DNA of 64,000 nucleotides from an uncultured Marinobacter sp. (GTDB lineage: Bacteria > Pseudomonadota > Gammaproteobacteria > Pseudomonadales > Oleiphilaceae): NCBI RefSeq assembly GCF_913055835.1, contig NZ_CAJXKQ010000018.1, positions 1 through 64,000 of the forward strand, given 5' to 3'. The notes beneath the pieces were generated by a model that saw only the letters and a list, made by a program, of their open reading frames with translations, did no database searches and was not told where the DNA came from. A program made the translations under genes and the position numbers. Below, one piece after another: positions 38,686-49,907 of the stretch (positions are counted from its first letter, which is position 1; each line of letters opens with the position of its first letter).

Positions 38686-40347
38686 ATGCCCGCACATCCT
38701 GCAGTACTGACCTCGAAACCCGAATGGCAGACACTGAAGGAGCAGCGAGAACGCCTCGACGGGGTTCTCATGAAGGATCTGTTTGAGCAGGATCCCGGGC
38801 GGGCAAAGCGCTACTTTATCGAAGGCGCCGGCCTATCACTGGACTTTTCCAAGAACCGGATTACGGATGAGGTGCTGGAGTCATTGCTGGCGCTGGCCAG
38901 CAGCTGCAACCTTGAAGCCAGGCGGGAAGCGTTACTTCAAGGGGAGCGGGTGAACGTCACCGAGGACCGCCCCGCCCTGCACACCGCACTGCGCAATCCG
39001 GGAACCGAGGTAGTCACAGTAGACGGCGAGGACGTGATCGCTGAGGTTCAGAACACCCTCAATCGCATGGAAACGCTGGTCAACGATGTTCTGGGTCAGC
39101 GCCGCACCGGGTACACCGGCAAGCCTTTCACCGACGTGGTAAGCATCGGTATCGGCGGCTCCTACCTGGGCCCGAAGCTCGTGGGCGAAGCCCTTCAGCC
39201 CTACGCCCAGGCCGGCATTCGGTGCCATTACGTGGCCAACATCGATGGCACCGAAATCTGCGAGACGCTGCGCCAGGTACATCCGGAAACCACCCTGTTT
39301 CTGATCCAGTCGAAATCATTCCGAACCCAGGAAACCCTGGAAAACAGCAAGGTGGCGCGGCAATGGTTTCTTGATCACTGCGGCGATGACCAGGCGGTGT
39401 CGCAGCACTTCATGGCAGTGACCGCCAACGTACCGTCCGCCCGGGCCTTCGGCATTGATCCGGACAACGTCTTCCCGATGTGGGATTGGGTGGGCGGGCG
39501 TTACTCGCTCTGGTCTGCCATCGGGCTTCCCATTGCCTTTAGCGTTGGCATGACCAACTTCCGGGCACTGCTGGCCGGAGCCCATGCCATGGACCAGCAC
39601 TTCCGTGAGGCGCCCCTGGCGGAGAATCTGCCTGTGGTCATGGCGATGCTGGGCGTCTGGTACAACAACTTCTGGGGTGCCGAGACCCACGCGATCCTGC
39701 CCTACGATCATTACCTGCGCAGCCTTCCGGATCACCTCCAACAGCTGGACATGGAAAGTAATGGCAAGAGCGTGACCCAGGGTGGCGACGCCCTGGCCTG
39801 GCAATCCGGCCCGGTCATCTGGGGTGGTGTTGGCGCCAATGGCCAGCACGCCTATCACCAGCTGATCCACCAGGGCACCCGGTTGATTCCGGCCGATTTC
39901 ATCATCCCCCTGAAAACCCACAACCCGGTGGCCACCCACCACGCCGACCTGTTCGCCAACTGCCTGAGCCAGTCCCGGGCCATGATGGCCGGCAAATCCC
40001 TGGAAGAAGCCAGGGCGGAGCTGAAAGCCGAGGGAAGGGACCAAAGCGAGATTGAACAGCTTGCCCCCCACAAAGTGATCCCTGGCAACAAGCCAAGCAA
40101 CACACTGACCATGGAGAAGGTTACCCCGGAGACCGTGGGCGCGCTGATTGCTCTGTACGAGCACCGCACCTTTGTTCAGGGGGTTATCTGGGATGTGGAT
40201 TCGTTTGACCAGTGGGGGGTGGAACTGGGCAAGCAACTGGGCAAAGGCATTCTGCCGCGCCTGCTCGGCGAGCAAGACGGCAACCAGGCCAGTGACAGTT
40301 CGACCGATCACCTCATTGAGCTGTTCCGTTCAACCGGCAGCGTGTGA
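38686..40347 (+). CDS. pgi: Glucose-6-phosphate isomerase
   Basis: Interconverts glucose-6-P and fructose-6-P. 553 residues with the family signatures SIGIGGSYLGPK, VGGRYSLWSAIGLPI, and the catalytic Glu/His region around NLPVVMAML...FWGAETHAILPYD. ATG 38686 has AAGGA 7 bases upstream and the gene follows panC by 22 bases, so it is probably in the same transcript. Its 3' end overlaps convergent folK paralogue by 18 bases. Confidence 0.96.
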   Translation: MPAHPAVLTSKPEWQTLKEQRERLDGVLMKDLFEQDPGRAKRYFIEGAGLSLDFSKNRITDEVLESLLALASSCNLEARREALLQGERVNVTEDRPALHTALRNPGTEVVTVDGEDVIAEVQNTLNRMETLVNDVLGQRRTGYTGKPFTDVVSIGIGGSYLGPKLVGEALQPYAQAGIRCHYVANIDGTEICETLRQVHPETTLFLIQSKSFRTQETLENSKVARQWFLDHCGDDQAVSQHFMAVTANVPSARAFGIDPDNVFPMWDWVGGRYSLWSAIGLPIAFSVGMTNFRALLAGAHAMDQHFREAPLAENLPVVMAMLGVWYNNFWGAETHAILPYDHYLRSLPDHLQQLDMESNGKSVTQGGDALAWQSGPVIWGGVGANGQHAYHQLIHQGTRLIPADFIIPLKTHNPVATHHADLFANCLSQSRAMMAGKSLEEARAELKAEGRDQSEIEQLAPHKVIPGNKPSNTLTMEKVTPETVGALIALYEHRTFVQGVIWDVDSFDQWGVELGKQLGKGILPRLLGEQDGNQASDSSTDHLIELFRSTGSV

Positions 40348-40854
40348 AATCTGGCGGCCCTGCCAGCTGAACTCCACCGGCCAGAGCTTCTGGCCGGTGT
40401 TGTATTCCCGCCATAACTGACCGTAGGTTTTGCCACACACCGGATGCACCGTCTCCGGCGCAATATCGGCCAATGGCCGAAGCACGAAGGCGTTTTTCAG
40501 GATTTCCCCCCTGGGAAGCTCCACGCCTTCTATCCGGCCGACCGCATCACCATAGGTGAGAATATCGAGATCAAGGGTCCGCGCGCTGAATTTCGGCACA
40601 TCCCGACGACGGCCGTTATCGGCTTCAAGTTGCTTGAACCGCCGAGAGAGCTCAGCAACCGACAAGGACGTATCCACGCCCACTACAAGGTTCAGGAAGG
40701 GAGACCCGTCAAATCCGACTGCCTCGCTGTCGTAGACCGGGGAAATAGTCAACTCGCCAAACCACGCAGACAGGGCATCAAGCGCGGCTGTGACGTAACG
40801 CTCCCTGTCCACATTGCTGCCAATGCTGATGTAAACCCGAACGGCCACTGCCAT
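40330..40854 (-). CDS. Second HPPK-like protein with altered catalytic residues
   Basis: 174 residues from ATG 40854, in the FolK fold (SIGSNVDRERYV and [12 protein letters not shown]). The two metal aspartates and the Arg of RTLDLD remain, but the VPH histidine reads LPR and the Arg of NRGF reads N (KNAF), so two residues needed for catalysis in E. coli HPPK are missing. It is translated one base after folB. It may have changed role or be a weak HPPK; the intact copy is at 36467-36964. Pseudomonas also carries a FolK-like gene beside folB. Confidence 0.82.
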   Translation of the reverse strand: MAVAVRVYISIGSNVDRERYVTAALDALSAWFGELTISPVYDSEAVGFDGSPFLNLVVGVDTSLSVAELSRRFKQLEADNGRRRDVPKFSARTLDLDILTYGDAVGRIEGVELPRGEILKNAFVLRPLADIAPETVHPVCGKTYGQLWREYNTGQKLWPVEFSWQGRQISHAAG

Positions 40855-41210
40855 TACCGTGCTCCCCTTTCGATGCGCACGCCCACAGCCTGTGCTGCGG
40901 GTACGGCTCCCGGCTTGCGTATCGCCAGTCGCAACCACTTGATGCCGAGTTCATCCTGCAATGTTTTCGCCAGGACCTCCGCCCCGTGTTCGAGCAGTTT
41001 CGGTCTGAGCGCCTGCAGGCAGGACTCGACCCGGGCACTGACGGCGGCGTAATCCAGGGCGTCGGCCACATCGTCCGTCTTGCCCGGCACGCTGTTATCC
41101 CAGGCCATTTCCAGATCAATCACCAGGCTCTGGGTGACTTCCCGCTCCCAGTCGTAAACTCCGACCACAGTTTCCACAACAAGGCCTTCGATCAATACGG
41201 TGTCTGCCAA
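40854..41210 (-). CDS. folB: Dihydroneopterin aldolase
   Basis: Splits dihydroneopterin to 6-hydroxymethyl-dihydropterin, the substrate of FolK. From TTG 41210 the product is 118 residues, the usual family size; GGGAG lies 6 bases before it and the family N-terminus (DTVLIEGLVV) follows. The in-frame GTG at 41255 has no Shine-Dalgarno. The catalytic lysine is present in AKTLQDELG. The stop TAA shares a base with the ATG of the FolK-like gene. It is divergent from plsY. Confidence 0.88.
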   Translation of the reverse strand: MADTVLIEGLVVETVVGVYDWEREVTQSLVIDLEMAWDNSVPGKTDDVADALDYAAVSARVESCLQALRPKLLEHGAEVLAKTLQDELGIKWLRLAIRKPGAVPAAQAVGVRIERGAR

Positions 41211-41350
41211 GGGTGCTCCCGGGTTCTTCCACTCTTTGGTGATTGAATAACGCACAACCAGCGGATACTGTGAGCAAGCTGGCCCGCGTTTTCAGGGCGG
41301 GCATTTTCGCACATATTGGCCATAGTCGTCTTTGCTTCCGAGCCCACAGC

Positions 41351-41941
41351 ATGCTTCCCAGTGACCCGGTATTAACGGTTTTACTCTGCGCCGCCGCGTA
41401 TGTGGCAGGCTCGGTGCTGTTTGCGCTGCCGGTGTGCCAGCTCTGGAAACTGCCAGATCCGCGGGCCCAGGGGTCCGGAAACCCCGGTGCCACCAACGTC
41501 TACCGCACAGGCGGTTGGCCGCCAGCCCTGTTGACTCTGGCGCTGGATGCGGCCAAAGGCTGGCTGCCCGTGTGGCTGGCCCATGCCGCCGGCCTTTCGG
41601 TAATGGTGCAGGCCGTTGTTGCCCTGTGCGCCGTCACCGGCCACATGATTCCGATCTTCTATCGATTCAAAGGAGGAAAAGGTGTCGCAACCGCGCTCGG
41701 GGCCGGCCTTGCCCTGGCACCGGTCACAACGTTGATGATGGCGGCTATCTGGATGTTGGTGATCTGGCGCTGGCGCATTTCAGCCCTCGCCTCGCTGGTG
41801 GCGATTATCAGCGGCCCGCTTATCAGCGCCTTCCTCGAACCGGAAACCCTGCCCCTGTTCGGTTTGCTCGCGCTGCTGATCGTCGTTCGCCACCGGAACA
41901 ACCTGATCCGACTGGCCCAGGGACGCGAAGCAGGGCTCTAA
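41351..41941 (+). CDS. plsY: Glycerol-3-phosphate acyltransferase PlsY
   Basis: Transfers acyl groups from acyl-phosphate to glycerol-3-phosphate, first step of phospholipid synthesis. 196 residues, five hydrophobic segments, with motif 1 GSGNPGATNVYRTGG and motif 2 FKGGKGVATALG, motif 3 RHRNNLIRL. ATG 41351 is chosen from the family N-terminus. The gene ends 3 bases from convergent tsaD. Confidence 0.95.
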   Translation: MLPSDPVLTVLLCAAAYVAGSVLFALPVCQLWKLPDPRAQGSGNPGATNVYRTGGWPPALLTLALDAAKGWLPVWLAHAAGLSVMVQAVVALCAVTGHMIPIFYRFKGGKGVATALGAGLALAPVTTLMMAAIWMLVIWRWRISALASLVAIISGPLISAFLEPETLPLFGLLALLIVVRHRNNLIRLAQGREAGL

Positions 41942-41944
41942 CAA

Positions 41945-43000
41945 TCAGTCCACCAAACCGGTGGATCGCGGTTCGTTGATCGGTGGCAAGGTATTCATCG
42001 GCCACCGGGGCACCGCGACAATCCGCTCACCGTCCTGCTGGCCGGCCTTCATGCGCTGGGCCCCGGCGTAGGCAATCATTGCACCGTTATCCGTACAGAA
42101 TTCCGGCCGTGCGTAGAATACGTGAGCCTTGAGCTTGCCGGTCATTTTCTCCAGGCCCGCCCGCAGCCTTTTATTGGCGCTGACCCCTCCGGCAATGACC
42201 AGCCGTTTGCAACCTGTCTGCTCCAGGGCCCGACGGCACTTGATGGTGAGTGTATCGACCACGGCGGCTTCGAACGCCAGGGCAATATCCGCACGGGTCT
42301 GCTCATCCAGCCCGCCTGCCTCACGCGCGGCATTGACGGTGTTGAGGGTGAAGGTTTTCAGGCCGCTGAAACTAAAATCCAGTCCTGGCCGGTCAGTCAT
42401 TGGCCTCGGGAACCGGTAACGGCCTTCGGTACCCTTTTCCGCCAGCGCCGCCACCCGAGGGCCTCCGGGATAGTCCAGACCGAGCATCTTGGCGGTCTTG
42501 TCGAAGGCCTCGCCCGCGGCATCGTCGACCGATTCGCCGAGCATCTCATACTCGCCAATGCCATCAACCCTTACCAGTTGGGTATGACCACCCGAGACCA
42601 GCAATGCGACGAACGGAAACCCGGGCGGGTTGTCTTCCAACATGGGCGCCAGCAGGTGCCCTTCCATGTGGTGCACGCCCAACACAGGAACACCCAGGGC
42701 GAAGCCCAGGGCATGGGCCACCGAGCCGCCCACCATCAGGGCGCCCACCAGCCCAGGCCCCGCAGTGTAGGCAATACCCTCTATGTCGGCTCGACGCTTG
42801 CCCGCATCTGACAATACCTGATCGCACAGGGGCAGCAGCTTTCGAACGTGATCCCGGGACGCCAGCTCAGGCACGACCCCCCCGTAATCGGCGTGCATGT
42901 CGATCTGACTGAACAGGGCATGTCCCAGCAATCCCGCTTCGGTGTCATACAGCGCCACGCCAGTCTCATCACAGGACGTCTCGATACCTAGAATCAGCAT
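41945..43000 (-). CDS. tsaD: tRNA threonylcarbamoyladenosine transferase TsaD
   Basis: Transfers threonylcarbamoyl to A37 of ANN-decoding tRNAs. 351 residues; the HSP70-actin fold motifs [10 protein letters not shown], the metal histidines HHMEGH and the ATP loop LVSGGHTQL are intact. ATG 43000 fits the family N-terminus. It is divergent from rpsU, the classical tsaD/rpsU arrangement. Confidence 0.97.
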   Translation of the reverse strand: MLILGIETSCDETGVALYDTEAGLLGHALFSQIDMHADYGGVVPELASRDHVRKLLPLCDQVLSDAGKRRADIEGIAYTAGPGLVGALMVGGSVAHALGFALGVPVLGVHHMEGHLLAPMLEDNPPGFPFVALLVSGGHTQLVRVDGIGEYEMLGESVDDAAGEAFDKTAKMLGLDYPGGPRVAALAEKGTEGRYRFPRPMTDRPGLDFSFSGLKTFTLNTVNAAREAGGLDEQTRADIALAFEAAVVDTLTIKCRRALEQTGCKRLVIAGGVSANKRLRAGLEKMTGKLKAHVFYARPEFCTDNGAMIAYAGAQRMKAGQQDGERIVAVPRWPMNTLPPINEPRSTGLVD

Positions 43001-43089
43001 AATGTCGGGCCACATTGGTTGGCAGAAATGAAAACGACGCGCATTTTAGCAGAAACCCGAAACCCTCTGGCAGATTCATCGAACAAACA

Positions 43090-43119
43090 TTGACCTTGCT
43101 ATAACGCAGGCGCTATCAT
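43090..43119 (+). promoter_or_regulatory. Promoter of the rpsU-dnaG-rpoD operon
   Basis: TTGACC (43090-43095), 18-base spacer, TATCAT (43114-43119), about 120 bases before rpsU. No LexA box was seen. Confidence 0.65.
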
Positions 43120-43238
43120 TGCCGCCCTAAAATATGCACTGGTCGAGTTTTAGCCAATCTGACCAGGGATCGAGAACCGGTCTGGCTACGCCAGCCGGGC
43201 AAAATTGAAACCGAATCTATCAGGTAGGTGATTTTCGA

Positions 43239-43454
43239 ATGCCAGCTGTTAAAGTGAAAGAGAATGAACCGTTTGACGTAGCACTGCGTCGCTTCAAGCG
43301 TTCCTGCGAAAAAGCGGGTGTACTTTCTGAAGTACGTCGTCGTGAGCACTACGAGAAGCCGACCGCTGTTCGTAAGCGCAAAGCAGCCGCTGCCGTTAAG
43401 CGTCATCTCAAGAAGCTTCAGCGGGAACAGCGCAAGTTCGAGCGTCTGTACTAA
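43239..43454 (+). CDS. rpsU: 30S ribosomal protein S21
   Basis: 71 residues, basic, the full sequence of S21 ([20 protein letters not shown] at the N-terminus). It is first in the macromolecular synthesis operon. A strong intrinsic terminator sits between it and dnaG, allowing excess S21 over primase as in E. coli. Confidence 0.98.
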   Translation: MPAVKVKENEPFDVALRRFKRSCEKAGVLSEVRRREHYEKPTAVRKRKAAAAVKRHLKKLQREQRKFERLY

Positions 43455-43528
43455 GTTTTATCTGACGCCGCTTGACTGCAAAGCACTGATTGCCTGTACA
43501 GCCGCAGGCTGCACAGAGCGACTCAAAA

Positions 43529-43562
43529 ATGCCGCCGAGGCCTGGCTTCGGCGGCATTTTTG
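43529..43562 (+). terminator. Terminator between rpsU and dnaG
   Basis: ATGCCGCCGA (43529-43538) pairs with TCGGCGGCAT (43548-43557), preceded by AAAA and followed by TTTTTGG. Attenuation here would set the S21:DnaG ratio. Confidence 0.88.
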
Positions 43563-43603
43563 GCTATTGGCCAACTCCGATGACGGCCTGATGTGGAGCC
43601 CCC

Positions 43604-45331
43604 ATGAGCGGACTGATCCCTCAACAGTTTGTTGAAAACCTGCTGGATCGTATCGACCTGGCAGAACTGATCGGTTCACGCATCACGCTCAAGAAGGCCG
43701 GGGCCAACTACAAGGCCTGCTGTCCGTTCCACGACGAGAAAACGCCCTCGTTCAATGTCCGGCCGGACAAGGGCTTTTATCACTGTTTCGGTTGCGGCGC
43801 TCATGGCGATGCGATCAGCTTTGTCCGGGAGTTTGAAGGCCTGGGTTTTACCGAGGCGGTAGAAGAACTGGCCAAGCGGGTTGGTCTCGAAGTGCCCTAT
43901 GACCGGGCGGCAAAGCAGGAAATCCAGCAGGCGCGGACATTAACTGACGCTCTGGACTTCGCCAGCCGCTTCTACCAGTCATCACTCAAGGGCCAGCAGG
44001 GCGCCTACGCCCGGGACTACCTCCAACAACGAGGGCTGGATAACGACATCATTGAACAGTACCAGGTGGGCTATGCCCCCTCAACCGGTACCGCACTGTT
44101 TGATGCCGCCAGCAAAGACCTGCAGCGCCCGCTGATTGAAACCGGCACGGTTTCCGACAAATACGGCAGGCCCCGGGACCTGTTCCGCAACCGGGTCATG
44201 TTCCCGATTCGGAATACTCGCGGAAGGACCGTTGCCTTCGGTGGCCGCACGCTTGGCGACGACAAGGCTAAATACATCAACTCTCCGGAGTCGGATGTAT
44301 TTCACAAGAGCCGAGAGATCTACGGTCTGTTTGAAGCGAAGCAGGCCATCCGGCAGCTGGACAAGCTGCTGGTGGTTGAAGGCTACATGGACGTAATTGC
44401 CCTCGCCCAGCACGGCATTCACTATGCGGTTGCGACACTGGGCACGGCCACGAACCAGGACAGCCTACAGGCACTACTGAAGCAGGTAAGGCACATTGTG
44501 TTCTGCTTCGATGGGGACCAGGCCGGTTTCCGGGCCGCCGACCGGGCCATGGAGAACGCGCTGGAACTGATGGCCGACGGCCTGCACCTTCAGTTCCTGA
44601 TGCTCCCCCAGGGCGAGGACCCGGACACCCTTGTGCGCAAGGAGGGGCCAGAGGCATTCCAGAAGCGCATAGAAGGGGCAACACCTCTGTCACGGTACCT
44701 GTTTGACCGGCAGAGCGAAGGGCTGGACCTGCAACTACCAGAGCACCGGGGCGAACTGCGAGCCAGGGTTGAACCTCTGCTCAACAAGATGCCCAGAAGC
44801 ACCCTCCGGGATGCCATGTGGCACGAAATGCTCCGTCTATGCGGGGGCCGGAACCAGTGGCAGAACCGCCAACAGGGTCAGAAAGGCCGATGGAACGGCG
44901 AGCGACGGGATCGGGTTTCCGAGGATCGCATTGATGTGAAGCTCAGCAAGGACAGTATTCTGTGCCTTGCCCTGCTGGAAGCGCCGGACCTGGCCACCGA
45001 AGTGACCGACCTGGCAAGCAGCTCCCGGCAGTTCAATCAGGCCCGAAATTTTGCCGAGTGGATCCTGGCAAGCGACATTCGGGACCGGAAAACACTGGTC
45101 CGCACGCTGGCACTGGATTCAGCCGCTCGTGAGCGGTTTTACCACCTGTTTGACGGGATTGAGCACATTCCCGCGCGGGAGAGTACCTTGGCCGCCGCCC
45201 GAGAGCTGCTGAGCCCGAACGAAGAGGCATCCCGCCAGCAACGGCTTGCCACACTATTGAGAAACCTGTCCAACCTCACAAGCGAGGAACGACAGGAGCT
45301 GAGAGCCCTGAGTGGTGGCACCGGGGACTAA
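43604..45331 (+). CDS. dnaG: DNA primase
   Basis: Makes RNA primers for replication. 575 residues: CHC2 zinc finger (CCPFHDEKTPSFNV, HCFGCGAHG) at about 40-65, catalytic core with Toprim (VEGYMDVIAL and FCFDGDQAG), and a C-terminal helical region for DnaB binding. Slightly shorter than E. coli DnaG (581), all domains present. Confidence 0.97.
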   Translation: MSGLIPQQFVENLLDRIDLAELIGSRITLKKAGANYKACCPFHDEKTPSFNVRPDKGFYHCFGCGAHGDAISFVREFEGLGFTEAVEELAKRVGLEVPYDRAAKQEIQQARTLTDALDFASRFYQSSLKGQQGAYARDYLQQRGLDNDIIEQYQVGYAPSTGTALFDAASKDLQRPLIETGTVSDKYGRPRDLFRNRVMFPIRNTRGRTVAFGGRTLGDDKAKYINSPESDVFHKSREIYGLFEAKQAIRQLDKLLVVEGYMDVIALAQHGIHYAVATLGTATNQDSLQALLKQVRHIVFCFDGDQAGFRAADRAMENALELMADGLHLQFLMLPQGEDPDTLVRKEGPEAFQKRIEGATPLSRYLFDRQSEGLDLQLPEHRGELRARVEPLLNKMPRSTLRDAMWHEMLRLCGGRNQWQNRQQGQKGRWNGERRDRVSEDRIDVKLSKDSILCLALLEAPDLATEVTDLASSSRQFNQARNFAEWILASDIRDRKTLVRTLALDSAARERFYHLFDGIEHIPARESTLAAARELLSPNEEASRQQRLATLLRNLSNLTSEERQELRALSGGTGD

Positions 45332-45336
45332 CAGCA

Positions 45337-45366
45337 CTTGAAACTTGACGCACTGATCACCATCTA
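45337..45366 (+). promoter_or_regulatory. Sigma-32-type heat-shock promoter ahead of rpoD
   Basis: CTTGAAA (45337-45343), 14-base spacer, CACCATCTA (45358-45366). The -35 is the full sigma-32 consensus and the -10 matches CCCCATNT at seven of eight bases. E. coli rpoD also has a heat-shock promoter, though inside dnaG. Confidence 0.65.
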
Positions 45367-45398
45367 ACCATTCGGTGGCAGAGCGACCGAGCGACAGC

Positions 45399-45404
45399 TA
45401 TAAT
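45399..45404 (+). promoter_or_regulatory. Probable sigma-70 -10 box for rpoD
   Basis: A perfect TATAAT 47 bases before the rpoD ATG. The -35 position reads TGGCAG, a poor match, so the promoter may be weak or helped by an activator. Confidence 0.4.
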
Positions 45405-45450
45405 GGCTGTTTAACTTTTTTCCGTCTAAAAGCGAGTTCACAGGGTGTCT

Positions 45451-47295
<1,845 letters not shown>

Positions 47296-47308
47296 GCACC
47301 ACAACAGT

Positions 47309-47352
47309 AGCGGGCGCCACACCTCACCGGTATAATGGCGCCCGCTTTGTTT
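47309..47352 (+). terminator. Terminator after rpoD
   Basis: Perfect 11-bp inverted repeat AGCGGGCGCCA (47309-47319) / TGGCGCCCGCT (47336-47346) followed by TTGTTT. Confidence 0.82.
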
Positions 47353-47391
47353 CCCCCCAGGAAACACCTTTCAAAACAGCATTCGCTGAAC

Positions 47392-47468
<77 letters not shown>

Positions 47469-47606
47469 TATTTCTCGATTGTAGAAAAACCAACCACTGA
47501 GTAGTTAAAGCTAGCCGCTTTAAACCGTCAACTTAATTTACACACACCACCTCAGCAGTCCCGCTCCGATAATCCAACCGACTGAATATAAGGGCATTGC
47601 CTATCC

Positions 47607-47622
47607 TGGCCTAGAACCTGCT
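47607..47622 (+). promoter_or_regulatory. Sigma-54-like promoter upstream of the PEP-CTERM gene
   Basis: TGGCCTAGAACCTGCT: -24 GG (47608-47609) and -12 GC (47620-47621) with exactly 10 bases between. Start would be near 47632, 37 bases before the gene. The spacer part (CTAG) departs from the consensus ACG. Confidence 0.6.
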
Positions 47623-47668
47623 TAATCTTAAAAGCATAACGCACGGAAGGCATCGGGAGTATTAGGTT

Positions 47669-48268
47669 ATGAAGTTCAACAAATTGAAACTTGCAGCGGG
47701 AAGCATATTAACTGGTTTGATGTTTAGCACCAGTGCACAAGGCGCCATGATTTCCTGCAACACCGATCCAACGGTCAATTACATGCAGATATCCGATGAA
47801 AAGGTATCGGCATGTCTTGCATCTGGGGTAGGAAATATCAACGGCAACCCCGAAAACCCCAATAACAGTCTTTTTATTTCGGGCGTCGGAAGCGATTATG
47901 AGCTTGCAAGCAAGTCCGACGAGCCCACCAAAAACCCCTACAATCTGAGCTACGGCAGTGACCCTAACACTTGGGAATTCGATGCCAGCTTCTGGAACGA
48001 TTACTCGGAAGGGGCGCTTGGATTTAAATTTGGAACAGGCAACCAGCCAGACGAATGGTTTGTATTTTCTCTCCAATCTCTCGTTAGCTCGGGAGCATGG
48101 GCCTTTATAGAAGGCTCTGATGTGAGAACGAGAGGTGACGGCTTATCGCACGTTAACCTCTACGGAAAAAAAGGCGATATCACCGTACCTGAACCGGGCA
48201 CAATTGCTTTGCTCGGCCTTGGCCTCGTCAGCATGACAATAGCCCGGAGAAGGGGCAAAGCTGCCTGA
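47669..48268 (+). CDS. PEP-CTERM sorting domain protein
   Basis: 199 residues: Sec signal peptide at about 1-25 (TSAQGA cleavage region), a 145-residue body without recognised domains and with two cysteines, and a C-terminal tripartite sorting tail (about 173-199): PEP, hydrophobic helix LGLGLVSMTIA, then RRRGK. Such tails are cut by exosortase, and the protein would be exported to the surface or into an EPS matrix. The exosortase is not in the window. The DNA is visibly more AT-rich than its neighbours. A sigma-54-like promoter precedes and an intrinsic terminator follows. Confidence 0.88.
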   Translation: MKFNKLKLAAGSILTGLMFSTSAQGAMISCNTDPTVNYMQISDEKVSACLASGVGNINGNPENPNNSLFISGVGSDYELASKSDEPTKNPYNLSYGSDPNTWEFDASFWNDYSEGALGFKFGTGNQPDEWFVFSLQSLVSSGAWAFIEGSDVRTRGDGLSHVNLYGKKGDITVPEPGTIALLGLGLVSMTIARRRGKAA

Positions 48269-48299
48269 AAATTTGTCAGATTTCTTTACAGGTAATACC

Positions 48300-48325
48300 A
48301 GGCTCCTCCATGAGGAGCCTTTTTT
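48300..48325 (+). terminator. Terminator of the PEP-CTERM gene
   Basis: AGGCTCCTC (48300-48308) pairs with GAGGAGCCT (48312-48320), three-base loop, six Ts following. Confidence 0.9.
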
Positions 48326-48557
48326 GCATCAAACAATCATTGCCAGAACCACTCTTCTTTCCTCCGTAGCAATCAAACTTAAGTTTCGCGCGACCGATTA
48401 CTAGGGGAAACGTGGTTTTGCAGACATTGATTTCTGTCAAAAAAGCCAACGTCCCCAAAAGACCAGCCGAATACACTACCTCCTGAACGAAAATACCAGC
48501 CGCGCTCACAACCAGTGCGGCCCGTATATAAAAACAACGAAGTAATGGAGTGTATCA

Positions 48558-49895
48558 ATGGCTTTTTCCTCCCGTTCCCGGTCAAGGGCTCTTTCCCTTG
48601 CGATCACCACCGCCTCTGTCGGTTTCTCTGTTTCGGTTAATGCAAGCATGGGCAACCTCGGCACCACCTACGGCGTCATGCCAGTGGATGTTGCCACAGC
48701 CCAGTCACTGTCCATGTTCAACGATCAGGTGTCAGCCACCTATTACAACCCAGCCTATCTCACCAAAGATGAGCGTGGAGAGCTGACGGCTGGCATTCTG
48801 CACGCCGAGCAGGAGCTTCGTTCCGCCAACCCGAATGCCAATGGCGATATCCTGGCCAATTCACCGAGCCAACACGTTCTGATCGGCATGAAGACCAATC
48901 TGGGTTCGCTGACCCGCTTCAAGCACCCGATCTATCTCGGGTTTATTGCCGGTGTCGAGAAATACGGCAAGGAAATGCTGGCGTTCGATTCACAGACCAC
49001 GGAGAACGGCCAGTTCCTGCAATACGGAAAAGAGCCCCTGTTCCTGAACATCGGTGGCGCAACCCCGATCTGGCGTGGTATCTCCGCTGGTGCGTCGGTG
49101 CGTGTCACCCTGGATGCCCAGGCGAACCTTGATGCCGTCTCTACCCTCGGTGGCGAGACCAGCCGCGAGCGGCTCTCGGTGAATGCCGAGCCCTCTCTGA
49201 AAACCATTCTGGGCACCAATATCGATCTGGGCAGCACCTTTTGCCCTGACAGCAGCTGTTTCCTGGACGGTTGGGAAACCGCATTCACCTATCGCACCAA
49301 GTCGGCAGCCTCCACATCTGTGGACTCCAACATCATTGTGACCCAAACCATTCCGGATCCGGGCCTGAGCCTGGCGGTTTCTACCATTGATTCCTTCCAG
49401 CCGGAAACCTTCGGTGTTGGCGCGCAATACAAGGGCGAAAACTGGCGGATCGGTGGCAGCGTTGAGCAGCAGAACTGGTCAGAGCTGGAGAACGAGTTTT
49501 CCTCCGACACCATCAAAGATCAGCAGTCCGTGGCAGCGGGCAGCCGGATTCAGTTCGACGACGTGCTTATTCCACGGATCGGCGCCGAGTATGCTCTTAA
49601 CAAGAACTTTTCCGTGCGCGGCGGTGTTGCCTATGAGGAATCACCGCTCAAGTCCACCCGCAATCCGGAGATTAATTATCTCGACACCGACAAGATTGTG
49701 GTCGGCCTGGGACTGAGCGCCACTTACGACCGCACCCGCCTGCTGGCCTACCCTGTGCGCCTGGATATTGGCTATCAGTACCAGCAGCTCCAGGAGCGGG
49801 ATTTCACGCTGGTCGATTTTGATGGCAACGAGACCCCGGTTACGGCAGACGGCGACGTGCACGTTGTCAGCGGCTCCATCACCCTGAAGTTTTAA
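48558..49895 (+). CDS. aupA: FadL-family outer-membrane transporter, AupA-like
   Basis: 445 residues: signal peptide at about 1-29, then a FadL/TodX-type beta-barrel with the family NPAYL element near residue 58 and C-terminal F (ITLKF). FadL proteins carry long hydrophobic substrates across the outer membrane. In Marinobacter hydrocarbonoclasticus the FadL-type AupA works with AupB in alkane uptake; the neighbouring large lipoprotein fits that pair. The symbol is by architecture and pairing, not alignment. ATG 48558 has GGAG 8 bases upstream. The 231-base gap before it has no confident promoter. Confidence 0.78.
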   Translation: MAFSSRSRSRALSLAITTASVGFSVSVNASMGNLGTTYGVMPVDVATAQSLSMFNDQVSATYYNPAYLTKDERGELTAGILHAEQELRSANPNANGDILANSPSQHVLIGMKTNLGSLTRFKHPIYLGFIAGVEKYGKEMLAFDSQTTENGQFLQYGKEPLFLNIGGATPIWRGISAGASVRVTLDAQANLDAVSTLGGETSRERLSVNAEPSLKTILGTNIDLGSTFCPDSSCFLDGWETAFTYRTKSAASTSVDSNIIVTQTIPDPGLSLAVSTIDSFQPETFGVGAQYKGENWRIGGSVEQQNWSELENEFSSDTIKDQQSVAAGSRIQFDDVLIPRIGAEYALNKNFSVRGGVAYEESPLKSTRNPEINYLDTDKIVVGLGLSATYDRTRLLAYPVRLDIGYQYQQLQERDFTLVDFDGNETPVTADGDVHVVSGSITLKF

Positions 49896-49907
49896 GGAGG
49901 GCATGCC

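Noticed and set aside
39316..40311. 331-codon minus-strand frame
   Set aside because: Antisense shadow of pgi.
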